Virus record (IMG/VR): IMGVR_UViG_3300046791_000392
Span: 1 to 63,602 of that record
DNA from: a virus
Direction: 5' to 3' (one strand)
DNA: 63,602 bases
Shown: positions 8,288 to 16,694 of the stretch, one piece after another
Numbering within the stretch: position 1 is the first letter of the stretch
Layout of the letters: each line of letters begins with the position of its first letter
Program-made: the position numbers and the translations under genes
The notes under the pieces: model-generated
Told to the model about the DNA's origin: nothing
What the model saw: only the letters and a program-made list of their open reading frames with translations
Databases searched by the model: none

Positions 8288-8794
8288 TCACGTCACCAGG
8301 AAACGATGCAGCAGGTTCGTGATGTCCTCGTCGGTCGCCGGGCGCAGCCGGTTGTCGCGCCGGATGCACAGCACATCGTGCATGTCGGCGCGGCCCATGC
8401 GCTGGACACAGATTTCCTGGAACCGCATCGCCGCCCTGGACAGCGAAAATTCCGGCATCGTCCGCCACGTTGCGACCAGCTGCCGGATGCGCTTGGCCGT
8501 CAGCGGCGTGTCGGACATCGTGCGCCAGAAGTCCTGCGCCATGATCGCCATGTCGGTATCGGCGATGCGGCGCCATTCCGGATCGTGCACGGCATCCTCG
8601 TATTGCCACCACGTGCCGGCGCACCACAGCACGGGGCCGTTGCCGCCATCGGCAAGGTCGTCCTTGAACGCCTTGGCCACGCGCTCGATCACGTGCGGGC
8701 GATGGCACGGGAACGCCGTGCCCGGGCTGTCCAGCTGGTGCCGCTGGATGAGGTCGCGCAAGTCCTTGTTGGGGTCGTCGTGCACGTCGTTCAT
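8288..8794 (-). CDS. Replication-operon protein, unknown
   Basis: 168 residues. Start chosen at 8794 from the ATGA overlap with the primase stop. Soluble, mixed helix composition, several tryptophans (VLWCAGTWWQYED). Because it is coupled between primase and helicase genes it may be a loader or adaptor for one of them (context only). No family recognised. Confidence 0.75.
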   Translation of the reverse strand: MNDVHDDPNKDLRDLIQRHQLDSPGTAFPCHRPHVIERVAKAFKDDLADGGNGPVLWCAGTWWQYEDAVHDPEWRRIADTDMAIMAQDFWRTMSDTPLTAKRIRQLVATWRTMPEFSLSRAAMRFQEICVQRMGRADMHDVLCIRRDNRLRPATDEDITNLLHRFLVT

Positions 8795-9915
8795 GAGCCT
8801 GCTCCCGTTCTCTCGTGTGTCTTCATCACCGACCGCACCACCGTCGTCAGCTCGCCTTGGGACAGAGGCGCCGGCTTGCCGCCGGCGGCGCGCACGCTGT
8901 CCGCTGCCTCGACGGAGCGGGCCAGGAGGTTCAAGATCGCGTCGTCCTCGGACAGGCCCCGGCGCACGAGCCAGCCGGCGACCTGCGCCGCCGCCACGTT
9001 GCGCCCGCCCTTGAGCACCAGCTGGCGCTTGATCTCGGCCCATTCCGCGTCGGACTTCGCCGGCTTGGCGGGCTCGCCCCCGCTGCCATTGGCGCCGCCG
9101 GCCTGGAAGAGGGCGCCGGCACGGGCCTCGGTGGCATGGGTGCGCTCGACCGTGGACAGGACAGCGGGCACGCTGGACCATGCGCCGTCCTTGGTCCGTG
9201 ACAGCTTGATGCCGAACCCGTGAAGCTCTTCGAGCAGGGCCCCGGCCTTGCACGTGCGCCCGGGCTCCAGGCGCAACACCTTGGCAACCGCGCCGCCCCG
9301 GTTCATGTTCGCCGTGCAGGGCAGGCGCAACCCGCCGGCACAGTGGCACACGGCGGGATCGCCGGCGAACACCCGGGCCAGTTCCTGGTTGATCCGCTCG
9401 ATGAGCACGTGGCCCGGCACGCCGGGCGCGCCCGACCCATTCGATCCGACCGTGCCGGCGCCGGCTACCAAGGGCACATCGAAGTGCCAGAGGGCTTGGA
9501 CACCGCCGCCGGTGGCCACGATCACCGAAGGCCTGTGGACAAGGCTGTCCAGGGCGGCCACGACCATATCTATATACCGGGCCTCGGCCTGGCGGGGCTT
9601 ACCCACCAGGTCAATATCCACCCAGGCGTACTGGAACACCCTGGCGTACGCCTTCTGGGGACCGGGCGCGTCCATGGCGAAGCGCGCACCCTTGTAATAG
9701 AGATTGCGTCGGCCGGCCCACTCGCTGGCGAACTCGATCACGTCGCTGGCGTCCAGCACCGCAAGCTGGGCCACGCCGGAACTCATGAAGCTTTCCCGGG
9801 ATGCATCCCCGGGTACGGCGACCAACCAGATCTGGGTGTCGGGGAGGTGATCCCCGCTATGGGAAGTATTTATCGATTTAAGGTATTCGAGCGCGGCTTT
9901 CCCTGCGCTGGACAT
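8791..9915 (-). CDS. Archaeo-eukaryotic-type DNA primase
   Basis: 374 residues. Motif I WVDID supplies D100 and D102; motif II lies in GGGVQALWHF with H144; a later segment with RLPCTANMN near 197-205 resembles the RLPGTxN strand of plasmid and phage AEP (PrimPol/RepB-type) primases. The C-terminal 100 residues contain an Arg/Lys helical domain. It would make primers, or act as a primase-polymerase, for the D5-like helicase two genes downstream. First gene of the leftward operon, transcribed from the divergent region 9916-10362. Confidence 0.8.
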   Translation of the reverse strand: MSSAGKAALEYLKSINTSHSGDHLPDTQIWLVAVPGDASRESFMSSGVAQLAVLDASDVIEFASEWAGRRNLYYKGARFAMDAPGPQKAYARVFQYAWVDIDLVGKPRQAEARYIDMVVAALDSLVHRPSVIVATGGGVQALWHFDVPLVAGAGTVGSNGSGAPGVPGHVLIERINQELARVFAGDPAVCHCAGGLRLPCTANMNRGGAVAKVLRLEPGRTCKAGALLEELHGFGIKLSRTKDGAWSSVPAVLSTVERTHATEARAGALFQAGGANGSGGEPAKPAKSDAEWAEIKRQLVLKGGRNVAAAQVAGWLVRRGLSEDDAILNLLARSVEAADSVRAAGGKPAPLSQGELTTVVRSVMKTHERTGAGS

Positions 9916-10121
9916 GGCGCATCCTTGGTTTGACTGGCAGTGAACAGACTAGCATCAGGCTCGTGTTGGGGGTCCGGAGCCTGCGCCCGAAGCCCCGGAA
10001 GTGTCAAGAAAACGTCGCTCAACCGTAACGCGCAGTGTATTTCAAGCCGGCGAACTTGGTTTCGCAACCGGAGCGATTTACCCGTTCGGCGTAGATCGAC
10101 GCAGATCGGCGTAGACAGGGC

Positions 10122-10150
10122 TTGCGTGTCCAGGACAATCCCCCTATATC
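10122..10150 (+). promoter_or_regulatory. Candidate sigma-70-type promoter
   Basis: TTGCGT (10122-10127), a 17-nt spacer and TATATC (10145-10150). Start expected near 10157, so the transcript would run to the terminator at 10264 without crossing a gene. Confidence 0.5.
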
Positions 10151-10156
10151 TCGAAC

Positions 10157-10264
10157 AGGCGCTCCTGGACAGGGAACGCTGGCATCCTGATCGACTCTGG
10201 CAGGTCGAGACGGACAGACTAGGCAGTCGGGCCCCGCCGGGTGAAACTCCCGGCGGGGTTTTTT
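10157..10264 (+). ncRNA. Candidate ~108-nt small RNA
   Basis: Bounded by a promoter candidate and a strong intrinsic terminator, with no open frame and no recognised RNA family. An internal TCGAC/GTCGA hairpin precedes the terminator. It sits between the divergent primase and helicase operons, a place suited to replication control or antisense regulation (inference). Confidence 0.45.
10232..10264 (+). terminator. Rho-independent terminator
   Basis: 10-bp stem CCCCGCCGGG/CCCGGCGGGG (10232-10241 with 10249-10258), 7-nt loop, then six T. No gene lies directly upstream on this strand, which is why a short non-coding RNA is proposed. Confidence 0.92.
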
Positions 10265-10273
10265 CATGGTCCC

Positions 10274-10302
10274 TTGCGCCGGCCGCCGGCGCGGCTTATG
10301 TT
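10274..10302 (+). promoter_or_regulatory. Candidate promoter of the early operon
   Basis: TTGCGC (10274-10279), 17-nt spacer, TATGTT (10297-10302), directly after the terminator and about 60 nt before the helicase start. Confidence 0.5.
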
Positions 10303-10309
10303 CTCTCAT

Positions 10310-10323
10310 TGGCGTATACGCCA
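10310..10323. promoter_or_regulatory. 14-bp palindrome, candidate operator
   Basis: TGGCGTATACGCCA is a perfect palindrome overlapping the expected transcription start of the helicase operon. Its GGCGTA half-site recurs at 496-501, 10088-10093 and 10108-10113, suggesting one regulator for both early control regions. Confidence 0.45.
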
Positions 10324-10362
10324 CTCGGGGAAGATCCCCCTTCTGCCAGGAGAAACCGCGTA

Positions 10363-12654
10363 ATGGCCCGTCAACGTACGTGCATTCTGTCGCTGGTCGA
10401 GCAGACCGGCGCCGTCGTCAACCCGATCAGTGGCATCCCCGGCGCCAGCCTCCACGGCGGCGCCAACGTCGTGGTGTCGCGCATCCTGGTGATGGATGCC
10501 CCCTATGACGCCTTGTTCAAGGACGTCATGAAGGGCACGCCGCACGCGCGCTTCAACGGCACGACCAAGACCTGGGACGTGAACCTGTTGAATGCCGCGC
10601 CCGGCGTGGTGCAGCAGGTCCTGCTCTATCTCACCAGCGCGCCCTTCCTGACGGGGGCGCGCGACCGGCAGTTCGACATCGCGCTCAACCCGGAACTCTG
10701 CGCGCTCGCCAGCACCGCCCTTGCGGGAGGTCCGCTGCCCACGCTCTACGATTGGGCCGGCGCCAGCGTGGTCGCGAACGGCACGCACTGGGTCGCCTGC
10801 AGGGATCTCGCGGCGCTGCTCGCCGACATGGGACTTAGTACTCTGCCGCCGCCGGCGCCAGTACCACCGGTCGTGCAGTCCTACCGCCGCTCGCGCTTTC
10901 CGACCGTGCCCCAGGTGCCGGTCGCGGCGCCGGCCGCGCCCTACCAGCCGTCGCCGGCCGTGAACCAAGCCGCTGCCGCCGCGCAGGTCCATCGTCCGCC
11001 CGACCACGGCGTGACGCCCGATCCGACCGAGCCCGAGAGCGAGATGACCGAGGCCGACCCGGTGAGCTTGGCCGGCAGCTACGACAGGAACGCGACGACC
11101 GACACGGAACTGGCCACGATATCGCGCAACGTGACCGGCAATCTCGCGACGCTGCCGGCGATGCCGACCCATGTCGGCACCAGCGAGACGCGGAAGCTCT
11201 ACACGCACCAGCGCGAGGCGCTGGCGCGCATCGACGCCGCGATCAACCTGGCTCAGGGCGACCCGACGCGGCTGATCCTGGCGCACGATCCTGGCCTGGG
11301 AAAGACCACGACGGCGGTGGCGTTCGCCGCGCAGCACAAGGTGCGCCGCGTCGTGGTCGTGTGTCCCGAGCGGGCGCGCTCGCTGTGGGCCGAGCACTTC
11401 CAGCGCTGGGCCGGGCGCGAGACGTTCCGCTATGGCGTGGACGCCAGCGCCGGCCGTGAGTGGTCCGAAACCAAGGACGGCGTGCTGATCGTCGGCTATG
11501 CCTCGATCATCAAGCAGTCGTTCGCGGACAAGCTGGGCCGGGCGCCGTTCGAGGGTGATCTCTTGATCGTGGACGAGGCCCACTATCTCGCGAGCAACAA
11601 GAGTAAGCGCTCGCTGGCCGTGCGTAACATTGCGCAGCAGTTCCAGCACGTGCTCATGCTGACCGGCACGCCGATGCTGGCCCATCCCATCGAACTCTTT
11701 CCCCTGCTCAATCTCGCCAACGCGCACGCGTTCCCCAGCTACTGGCAGTTCGCCACCAAGTTCGCGGGCGCGCGCAAGACCAAGTTCGGTTGGGACGTCA
11801 AGGGCGCCAGCAATCTCCCGGAACTGACCCGCCTGCTCGCCGGGTACATGCACCGGGTGCGCAAATCCGACGCGGATCTTCCTCCGAAGCGCCGGGTGTC
11901 GGTGCCCATCGACCTGGAGAACACCGACCGCGCCGACATGGAAGACGCCGTCGCGGAAGCCGTCGCCGGCATGAAGCTGCCGACCGGCATTCCGGGGGCG
12001 GATGTCCACGACGGGGGGCAGGCCTCGCAGATCGCGGTGTCCGGAAGTATTCGCCAGATCGTGTATGAGGCGCGCCGGGAAGAAACCCTGGAGTGGATCG
12101 TGGACTGGGCCAAGGGGAGCCCGGACAAGAAGCTCGTGGTGTTCGCCTGGAACAAGGCGGTGGTGCACGATCTTGTCCAGGGCATGACCGGGGCGCTGGG
12201 CCTGACCGCGCCCGAGATCGTCGGCCTGACCGGCGACGATCCGATCAGCGTGCGCGACGAGGCGATCAAGCGCTTCAACACCGACCCCGACCTGCGCTTC
12301 CTGGTCGCGACCATCGCGTCGTGCGGCACGGCCTACGACATGCACAAGCAGTGCGCCGATGGGGTCTTCGTGCAATGCGACTGGACCCCGGGGTCGATGA
12401 TCCAGGCCGAAGATAGATTGGGCCGCGCGCCCGGCGGCGAGCCGGTGACGTGGTACTACCTCGCCGCCGCCGGCACCATCGATGAGCGCATCATCAAGAC
12501 CCTGATGAAGAAGCAGGAGACGTTCCAGGCCGTGGTGGACGGCGGCGTCACGCCGGCCAACCATTTCGAGGATGTTCTTCACGAGATCCTGCAGTGGCGC
12601 GCCGAGCGCGCCGCCGCCAAGGCGGCGCGCGCCAAGAAGGAGGCCGTGGCATGA
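10363..12654 (+). CDS. SF2/SNF2-type helicase
   Basis: 763 residues. Start at 10363 with AGGAGA upstream; a longer frame to 9940 would cross the terminator and promoter. N-terminal region about 1-130 includes a FNGTTKTWDV strand like HARP/SMARCAL1-type annealing domains. A proline-rich linker (about 160-230) leads into the core: motif I DPGLGKTT near 309-316, DEAH at 404-407, LTGTP near 433-437, and QAEDRLGRAPG near 681-691. This layout fits SNF2/HARP-like translocases that remodel forks or anneal strands. First gene of the long rightward early operon; its stop overlaps the next ATG. Confidence 0.87.
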   Translation: MARQRTCILSLVEQTGAVVNPISGIPGASLHGGANVVVSRILVMDAPYDALFKDVMKGTPHARFNGTTKTWDVNLLNAAPGVVQQVLLYLTSAPFLTGARDRQFDIALNPELCALASTALAGGPLPTLYDWAGASVVANGTHWVACRDLAALLADMGLSTLPPPAPVPPVVQSYRRSRFPTVPQVPVAAPAAPYQPSPAVNQAAAAAQVHRPPDHGVTPDPTEPESEMTEADPVSLAGSYDRNATTDTELATISRNVTGNLATLPAMPTHVGTSETRKLYTHQREALARIDAAINLAQGDPTRLILAHDPGLGKTTTAVAFAAQHKVRRVVVVCPERARSLWAEHFQRWAGRETFRYGVDASAGREWSETKDGVLIVGYASIIKQSFADKLGRAPFEGDLLIVDEAHYLASNKSKRSLAVRNIAQQFQHVLMLTGTPMLAHPIELFPLLNLANAHAFPSYWQFATKFAGARKTKFGWDVKGASNLPELTRLLAGYMHRVRKSDADLPPKRRVSVPIDLENTDRADMEDAVAEAVAGMKLPTGIPGADVHDGGQASQIAVSGSIRQIVYEARREETLEWIVDWAKGSPDKKLVVFAWNKAVVHDLVQGMTGALGLTAPEIVGLTGDDPISVRDEAIKRFNTDPDLRFLVATIASCGTAYDMHKQCADGVFVQCDWTPGSMIQAEDRLGRAPGGEPVTWYYLAAAGTIDERIIKTLMKKQETFQAVVDGGVTPANHFEDVLHEILQWRAERAAAKAARAKKEAVA

Positions 12655-13151
12655 GCAAGCATGCATGGCGACCGCTGACACGGAGCAACACCGTCAAGCC
12701 GCTGACGCAGGAAGACATCGACCTCGCCGTGTCGGTGACCGGCGGCGCCGCCGACGAGATGCGCGCGGCGCTTGAGCAGGAAGTGAACCGCTGCGAGTAC
12801 TGGATCAACGACCTCTATCAGGTCCAGGTCCGCAGGTTCGACGGCAAGATCCCCTGCGTCCATCTCAACATCAGGCGCCGCGACGGTCGCGTGATCCTGC
12901 GCGACTGGCGGCACTTCCAGAACATCAAGAACGAGCTTGTCGGTCCCGAGTGCGAGGCCATCGAGCTTTACCCTGCGGAGAGCCGGCTCTCCGACACCGC
13001 CAACAAGTACCATCTGTGGTGCGTGGCCGATCCCACCTATCGCTTCCCATTCGGGATGCAGGGCCGCGACGTGATCGACAAGCCCGACGTGCAGATGAAG
13101 CCGGGCTTCAGGCAACGCAAGTTCAACAACGTCACGCATGAGGAACCATGA
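12651..13151 (+). CDS. Conserved phage protein (DUF7694-like)
   Basis: 166 residues, ATGA overlap with the helicase stop. Contains a characteristic stretch with YQVQV, RDWRHFQNIKNELVGPE and ELYPAESRLSDTANKYHLW, a pattern recurring in many phage and prophage proteins of unknown function; DUF7694 is my recollection of the name. No catalytic motif can be assigned. Coupled to the helicase, so probably expressed early. Confidence 0.8.
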   Translation: MSKHAWRPLTRSNTVKPLTQEDIDLAVSVTGGAADEMRAALEQEVNRCEYWINDLYQVQVRRFDGKIPCVHLNIRRRDGRVILRDWRHFQNIKNELVGPECEAIELYPAESRLSDTANKYHLWCVADPTYRFPFGMQGRDVIDKPDVQMKPGFRQRKFNNVTHEEP

Positions 13152-13351
13152 CCATGCTCAAGCTCACGATCACGGCGATCCGCGAACCCATCGGCAGCGG
13201 CCCCGGCGAGGTGATGGCGCGCAACGCCACCGATCAGGCGGTGAAGATCGCGATCACCAAGAAGGACTGGCCGATGTTCACCGACGCCGACCTCGACGTC
13301 GGGGACAGCGCCGACTACGACCCCAAGACGCGCGCCTGGACGCGGGGGTGA
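13148..13351 (+). CDS. Small protein, unknown
   Basis: 67 residues, ATGA overlap with the previous gene and GAGG upstream. Predicted short beta-rich domain with an acidic C-terminal half (TDADLDVGDSADYD). No family recognised. Confidence 0.65.
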   Translation: MTMLKLTITAIREPIGSGPGEVMARNATDQAVKIAITKKDWPMFTDADLDVGDSADYDPKTRAWTRG

Positions 13352-13355
13352 CGCC

Positions 13356-13442
13356 ATGGCCGATGTGCTGTGGATCATGGGGTGTTTCGGCGTCATGGCC
13401 CTGTGCGCCGCCGCCCTTTATCTGTTCGTGATGTTCGCATGA
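13356..13442 (+). CDS. 28-residue membrane peptide
   Basis: A single hydrophobic helix covers nearly the whole product (MADVLWIMGCF...LYLFVMFA). Preceded by GGGGGTGA and ending in an ATGA overlap with the next gene, consistent with the dense coupling of this operon. Function unknown; could be an inner-membrane regulatory peptide. Confidence 0.55.
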   Translation: MADVLWIMGCFGVMALCAAALYLFVMFA

Positions 13443-13654
13443 GCGCCGATCTTTCGCGCGGCGACATCGCCTTGGCGGCGGCGCTCTACGCCAAGGCGCA
13501 CGCGCCATGGGGCTGGCAAGCCAAGCTGCGCAGCAGGCTCGCCGCCGCCTACATGCAGGGCGCGTACGACGCGCTCATGATCTACCAGACCGCCGGCCAG
13601 CCGATAGCGAACCCTGTCCACCGACCGTTTCAACCTGGAGAGCCCCATGTCTAA
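13439..13654 (+). CDS. Small protein, unknown
   Basis: 71 residues, ATGA-coupled to the membrane peptide. Helical N-terminal two-thirds (about 5-50) and a proline-rich tail. Overlaps the next gene by 8 nt. No family recognised. Confidence 0.6.
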   Translation: MSADLSRGDIALAAALYAKAHAPWGWQAKLRSRLAAAYMQGAYDALMIYQTAGQPIANPVHRPFQPGEPHV

Positions 13655-13862
13655 GGCCCGACCGATTGGTCCGTACATCGTCAACCTGCCGCTGAACTAC
13701 CAGGAGCGCGAGATCATCGCCGAAGCCGCACGCGTAACCGGAGTGCCCGTGCGCACGTGGATTGCGCGCATCGTCGTCGGCGCGGCGCGCTACCAGATCG
13801 CCAGCGACGCCGTCGCCTTCGTGGACGAGGACGGCGTGGTGTACCGGGAGCCACGCCCATGA
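13647..13862 (+). CDS. Small RHH-like protein
   Basis: 71 residues with ribosome site CCTGGAGAGCCCC before the ATG. A beta strand (YIVNLPLNYQERE) followed by two helices (EIIAEAARVTGVPVRTWIARIV) resembles ribbon-helix-helix DNA-binding or mobilisation-type proteins. It directly precedes a HicA-like gene with an ATGA overlap, so it could serve as that toxin's antitoxin, although it lacks the HicB enzyme-like fold. Confidence 0.6.
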   Translation: MSKARPIGPYIVNLPLNYQEREIIAEAARVTGVPVRTWIARIVVGAARYQIASDAVAFVDEDGVVYREPRP

Positions 13863-14080
13863 AGAAGCTCCGCACCGGCAGCGCCTACGGGCGCAAGCTC
13901 GTGGACGAGGCGCTCGCCTTGGGCTGGGACGCCCGGCGGTCCGGCGGCAACCATCTCCAGTTTAACAAAGGAACCAAGCGCGTCACGGCGCCTGGCACGC
14001 CGCGCGATGCCGACCGCAGTCTCAAGAAGACGCTGTCCAGGCTGCGGCGGTTGTCCAGCCTGTCCATGGTGGCGGTGTAA
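13859..14080 (+). CDS. HicA-like dsRNA-binding protein
   Basis: 73 residues with the HicA/YcfA pattern: LGWDARRSGGNHLQF with the expected histidine at 32, then TAPGTPRDADRSLKKTLSRLRR. HicA toxins are small dsRNA-binding-fold mRNA interferases; the histidine is the key residue and is kept. No HicB follows; an RHH-like protein is encoded upstream. It could be a toxin, an antitoxin mimic or an RNA-binding regulator. Confidence 0.6.
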   Translation: MKKLRTGSAYGRKLVDEALALGWDARRSGGNHLQFNKGTKRVTAPGTPRDADRSLKKTLSRLRRLSSLSMVAV

Positions 14081-14135
14081 TGTATCCCCAGCCGCCGCCG
14101 GCGGGTCCGGCGTAACCCCAAGGAGGTTGTCTACC

Positions 14136-14567
14136 ATGTCCACCGAGCACGTCATCGTTACCGAGCCGCCGCCGGCGCCCCCGCCCGAGCCGGTTCCGGC
14201 ATCCGAGCCGGGCCAGGACTATCTCGCCGCCGAGGCCTTCGCCCGGTCCGCCGTCGAGGCCAAGGCCGAAGCCGAGGTCCAGGCCATCGCGTCGGCCGCG
14301 CTCACCACCGAGCGCGGCATCCAGTGCGCCAAGGCCCACGAGCTTGTGGACCTGTGGTTCTTTGGCGAGTGGGACGAAGCCAAGTTCCGCCGCTGGGCGG
14401 TGTTGACCGGGAGCGAAGATCCCCCGGCGCTGGGCAAGATCATCGCCGTCATGGGCCTGCTCCTGGGGGGCATGACGCCGCCCCCGCCGCCGGCACGCGA
14501 GGTTGCGGAGTACACACCCCAGCCGACCTTTGGCGTCCAGCCGCCAGAGGCGCCACCGCAGTACTGA
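14136..14567 (+). CDS. Proline-rich hypothetical protein
   Basis: 143 residues, start supported by AGGAGG 11 nt upstream. Proline-rich N-terminus (PPPAPPPEPVPASEP), a helical core around residues 28-105 (including ELVDLWFFGEWDEAKFRRWAV) and a proline/glutamine-rich tail. No family recognised. Confidence 0.65.
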   Translation: MSTEHVIVTEPPPAPPPEPVPASEPGQDYLAAEAFARSAVEAKAEAEVQAIASAALTTERGIQCAKAHELVDLWFFGEWDEAKFRRWAVLTGSEDPPALGKIIAVMGLLLGGMTPPPPPAREVAEYTPQPTFGVQPPEAPPQY

Positions 14568-14626
14568 CGTTCGCCGATGCTCAGCCGGCGATGGCGCCGG
14601 CTGAGCCCTTTCACCTGGAGGTGATC

Positions 14627-14962
14627 GTGACCGACCCCCGCAACCCTGGACTGGACGAGTTCACCGAGCGTGTCCACGACGCGCTCGCCGATGGCTTTGG
14701 CGAGCCGCACTACGCAGCGCTACGCATGACGGCGATGGATCTGGTCAAGGCGAACCCGGTGCTGCTGCCGATGATGATGCTGCTGGTCGTGGTGCTGGAT
14801 CGCATGAAGTCCCTGGAAGAGGAGAGCGAAGACCGCTGGCACGAGCGGTTGGCCAAGATGGAAGCAGAGGCCAACATCACGCCGGAAAAGCGCGCGTGGA
14901 TGCACCAAACGATGTTGCGGATCAAGCAGGAGTACCAGACGAAATTCCCGGTGGCGCCGTGA
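14627..14962 (+). CDS. Helical protein, unknown
   Basis: 111 residues from a GTG with GGAGG 5 nt upstream; an in-frame ATG at 14591 has no ribosome site. Hydrophobic segment near residues 41-53 (VLLPMMMLLVVVL) followed by a long charged helix, so possibly membrane-anchored with a coiled coil. GTGA overlap with the next gene. Confidence 0.6.
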   Translation: MTDPRNPGLDEFTERVHDALADGFGEPHYAALRMTAMDLVKANPVLLPMMMLLVVVLDRMKSLEEESEDRWHERLAKMEAEANITPEKRAWMHQTMLRIKQEYQTKFPVAP

Positions 14963-15279
14963 CCGACAGCGAGCTTGTCCGGCTGCGCTCCGAGATCGAA
15001 GCACTGAAACTCTACCGGGCGCTGATCCGTTCGGCCCTGGTCGAGCTTTACTACGAGCTTCAGGAAGCCGGCGACGTGCCGATGAACACCCGCATGATGC
15101 AGGCCCTGCATCGGCTGGCGTTGATCAACTCCACCGACCGCGAACGCCTGTCCGATACCTTGCATGTGTATCGGCTTCGCTCAGCCTTGGGCACCGCCGA
15201 CCAGCACACCCTGGACAAGGAACTGCTGTCCACGCTGTCCAGCATCGCACCGTTCGTGCCGGCGCCGAGCATCACTTGA
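14959..15279 (+). CDS. Helical protein, unknown
   Basis: 106 residues, GTG start in a GTGA overlap. Starts with a leucine/charged helix (ELVRLRSEIEALKLYRALI) likely to form a coiled coil. No recognised family. Ends 20 nt before the next start. Confidence 0.6.
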   Translation: MTDSELVRLRSEIEALKLYRALIRSALVELYYELQEAGDVPMNTRMMQALHRLALINSTDRERLSDTLHVYRLRSALGTADQHTLDKELLSTLSSIAPFVPAPSIT

Positions 15280-15299
15280 ACCTGGGGATAAACAATCTT

Positions 15300-15626
15300 A
15301 TGGGCGCACTCGAAAACCAGCTGATGGAATGCGACAAGGAGATCCTGGTCGATCAGATCAAGCAGCACATGCGGCACATCGACGGCTTGATCGAGGCCAA
15401 CAACGACCTGCTGGAGCGCTCGCGCGAGATCGCGCGCGAGAGCGCGACGTGGCACGAGCTTGCGTTGACCAGCGCGCGTACGCTGGCTAGGGTACGCGCC
15501 GAAATTACCGAACTGGCGAAGTCAGTCACGACCACCGCGCACAGCAGCCCGGCGGTGCGCGTCGTCATGATGCAACGCATCTTCGACCGGCTGACCGCCG
15601 CCATCGACGGAAAGGATACTGCATGA
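15300..15626 (+). CDS. Coiled-coil protein, unknown
   Basis: 108 residues. ATG at 15300 preferred, with TGGGGA upstream; a TTG at 15276 in frame is an alternative. Almost entirely helical with heptad-like spacing. ATGA overlap with the following HTH gene, so it may act with it. Confidence 0.58.
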   Translation: MGALENQLMECDKEILVDQIKQHMRHIDGLIEANNDLLERSREIARESATWHELALTSARTLARVRAEITELAKSVTTTAHSSPAVRVVMMQRIFDRLTAAIDGKDTA

Positions 15627-16189
15627 CGAGAAGCGTGTTGCGCGACGACGCGATCCTGGTGCGTGATGCATTGCTCAGCTTCATGACCAAGCGACGTGTC
15701 AAGTCGCAAAGCGAGTTCGCGCGTGCGTCGCAGGTGTCGCCCGGCCTGCTGTGCGACGTGATCCAGCTGCGCCGCAATCTTTCGCCGCAGAGCGTCGAGC
15801 GCATAACCAAGGCCTACAGCATGACGCGGCGGCAGGCCGAGCATCTCAATTACTGCGCCGCCCGCGCCGCCGGCTGGAAGCTGCCGGAACTGACGGAGGC
15901 CCAGCGCATCGCCATCGTCGCGCCCGACCCGGACTTGCTCCATCCCGAGCGCAGCAGGCACGCGCACAAGGAACCCAAGACGCTGGGGCGGACCAAGCGC
16001 AAGGTCGTGGTGGTGAACGCCAAGCCGAAGATCCCCAAGCCGAAGAAGCCGCCGCCGGCGCGCGTCCTGGCGGTGCGCGCGCCGCGCGTCGCGGTGACGA
16101 CGGTGCCGCCGCCGGACATGCGCCCGACCGGGTTCACGCCGCCGACCTTGGAAGCCCTTACCGCCGACATCGAACGGGAGTTGGCATGA
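15623..16189 (+). CDS. HTH domain regulator
   Basis: 188 residues. Residues about 15-75 form a Cro/C1-type helix-turn-helix (SEFARASQVSPGLLCDVIQLRRNLSPQSVERI), followed by a second helical stretch and a long basic, proline-rich tail with KPKIPKPKKPPPA. Probably a DNA-binding regulator of early or host genes. ATGA-coupled on both sides. Confidence 0.7.
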   Translation: MTRSVLRDDAILVRDALLSFMTKRRVKSQSEFARASQVSPGLLCDVIQLRRNLSPQSVERITKAYSMTRRQAEHLNYCAARAAGWKLPELTEAQRIAIVAPDPDLLHPERSRHAHKEPKTLGRTKRKVVVVNAKPKIPKPKKPPPARVLAVRAPRVAVTTVPPPDMRPTGFTPPTLEALTADIERELA

Positions 16190-16455
16190 TGGACAATCAC
16201 CAGATCGGCGACGCGCCGGCCGACGCAGCCATCCAGCGCGAGATGATGGCGGTCGCGCGCACCATCGACATGTGGCTCAAGGACCGCACGGCGCCGGTGC
16301 CGTGGGGCTTCATCATCATGATGTTCCCGCTGGACGATCACGAGGGCCGCTGCAACTACATGTCCAACGCCAAGCGCGAGGACATCGTCGTGCTGCTCAA
16401 GGAACAGATCCGACGCTTTGAAGGGGGGGCGGAAATACCCCCGGGGCACGCATGA
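16186..16455 (+). CDS. Small protein, unknown
   Basis: 89 residues, ATGA overlap with the regulator. A WGFIIMMFPLDDHEGRCNYMSN segment resembles a short alpha/beta fold seen in many phage hypotheticals, with a stretch like EDIVVLLKEQIRRFEGG at the end. Function unknown. Confidence 0.62.
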   Translation: MMDNHQIGDAPADAAIQREMMAVARTIDMWLKDRTAPVPWGFIIMMFPLDDHEGRCNYMSNAKREDIVVLLKEQIRRFEGGAEIPPGHA

Positions 16456-16694
16456 CCGACGCCCCTCTCCGCAAGGCCCTGGACGAAGTCTTTCGTGGCC
16501 ACGAGTGGATCGACTTCGACTGGAACGGCTGGCGCGAGCGCGCCCGGCAGGCCTTGGCGTCGCCGCCGGTCGTGTCCATGGACACCGGCCACGGCGATGT
16601 CGGCGCCGCCGGTGCCGAGCACATCGATACCAGCGACATTCCCGAGGTGCCGGCGGAATGGTTCACGACCGCGAAGCTCACGGAGCCGAAGTAA
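16452..16694 (+). CDS. Small acidic protein, unknown
   Basis: 80 residues, ATGA overlap with the previous gene, and its stop abuts the ATG of the nuclease gene. Acidic, with a helical first half and a flexible second half. No family recognised. Confidence 0.6.
   Translation: MTDAPLRKALDEVFRGHEWIDFDWNGWRERARQALASPPVVSMDTGHGDVGAAGAEHIDTSDIPEVPAEWFTTAKLTEPK

Larger units (their letters stand above)
9916..10362. other. Divergent control region
   Basis: No protein gene on either strand. It separates the leftward primase operon from the rightward helicase operon. It contains GGCGTA boxes at 10088-10093 and 10108-10113 (20 bp apart), a promoter-like pair feeding a short transcript that ends at a terminator, and a second promoter with a palindrome before the helicase gene. 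GTCCAGGA (10128-10135) and TCCTGGAC (10163-10170) form a further inverted repeat across the first promoter. Confidence 0.7.

Noticed and set aside
10306-12681. Long minus-strand frame opposite the SF2 helicase
   Set aside because: A shadow produced by high GC; the plus strand carries all helicase motifs.
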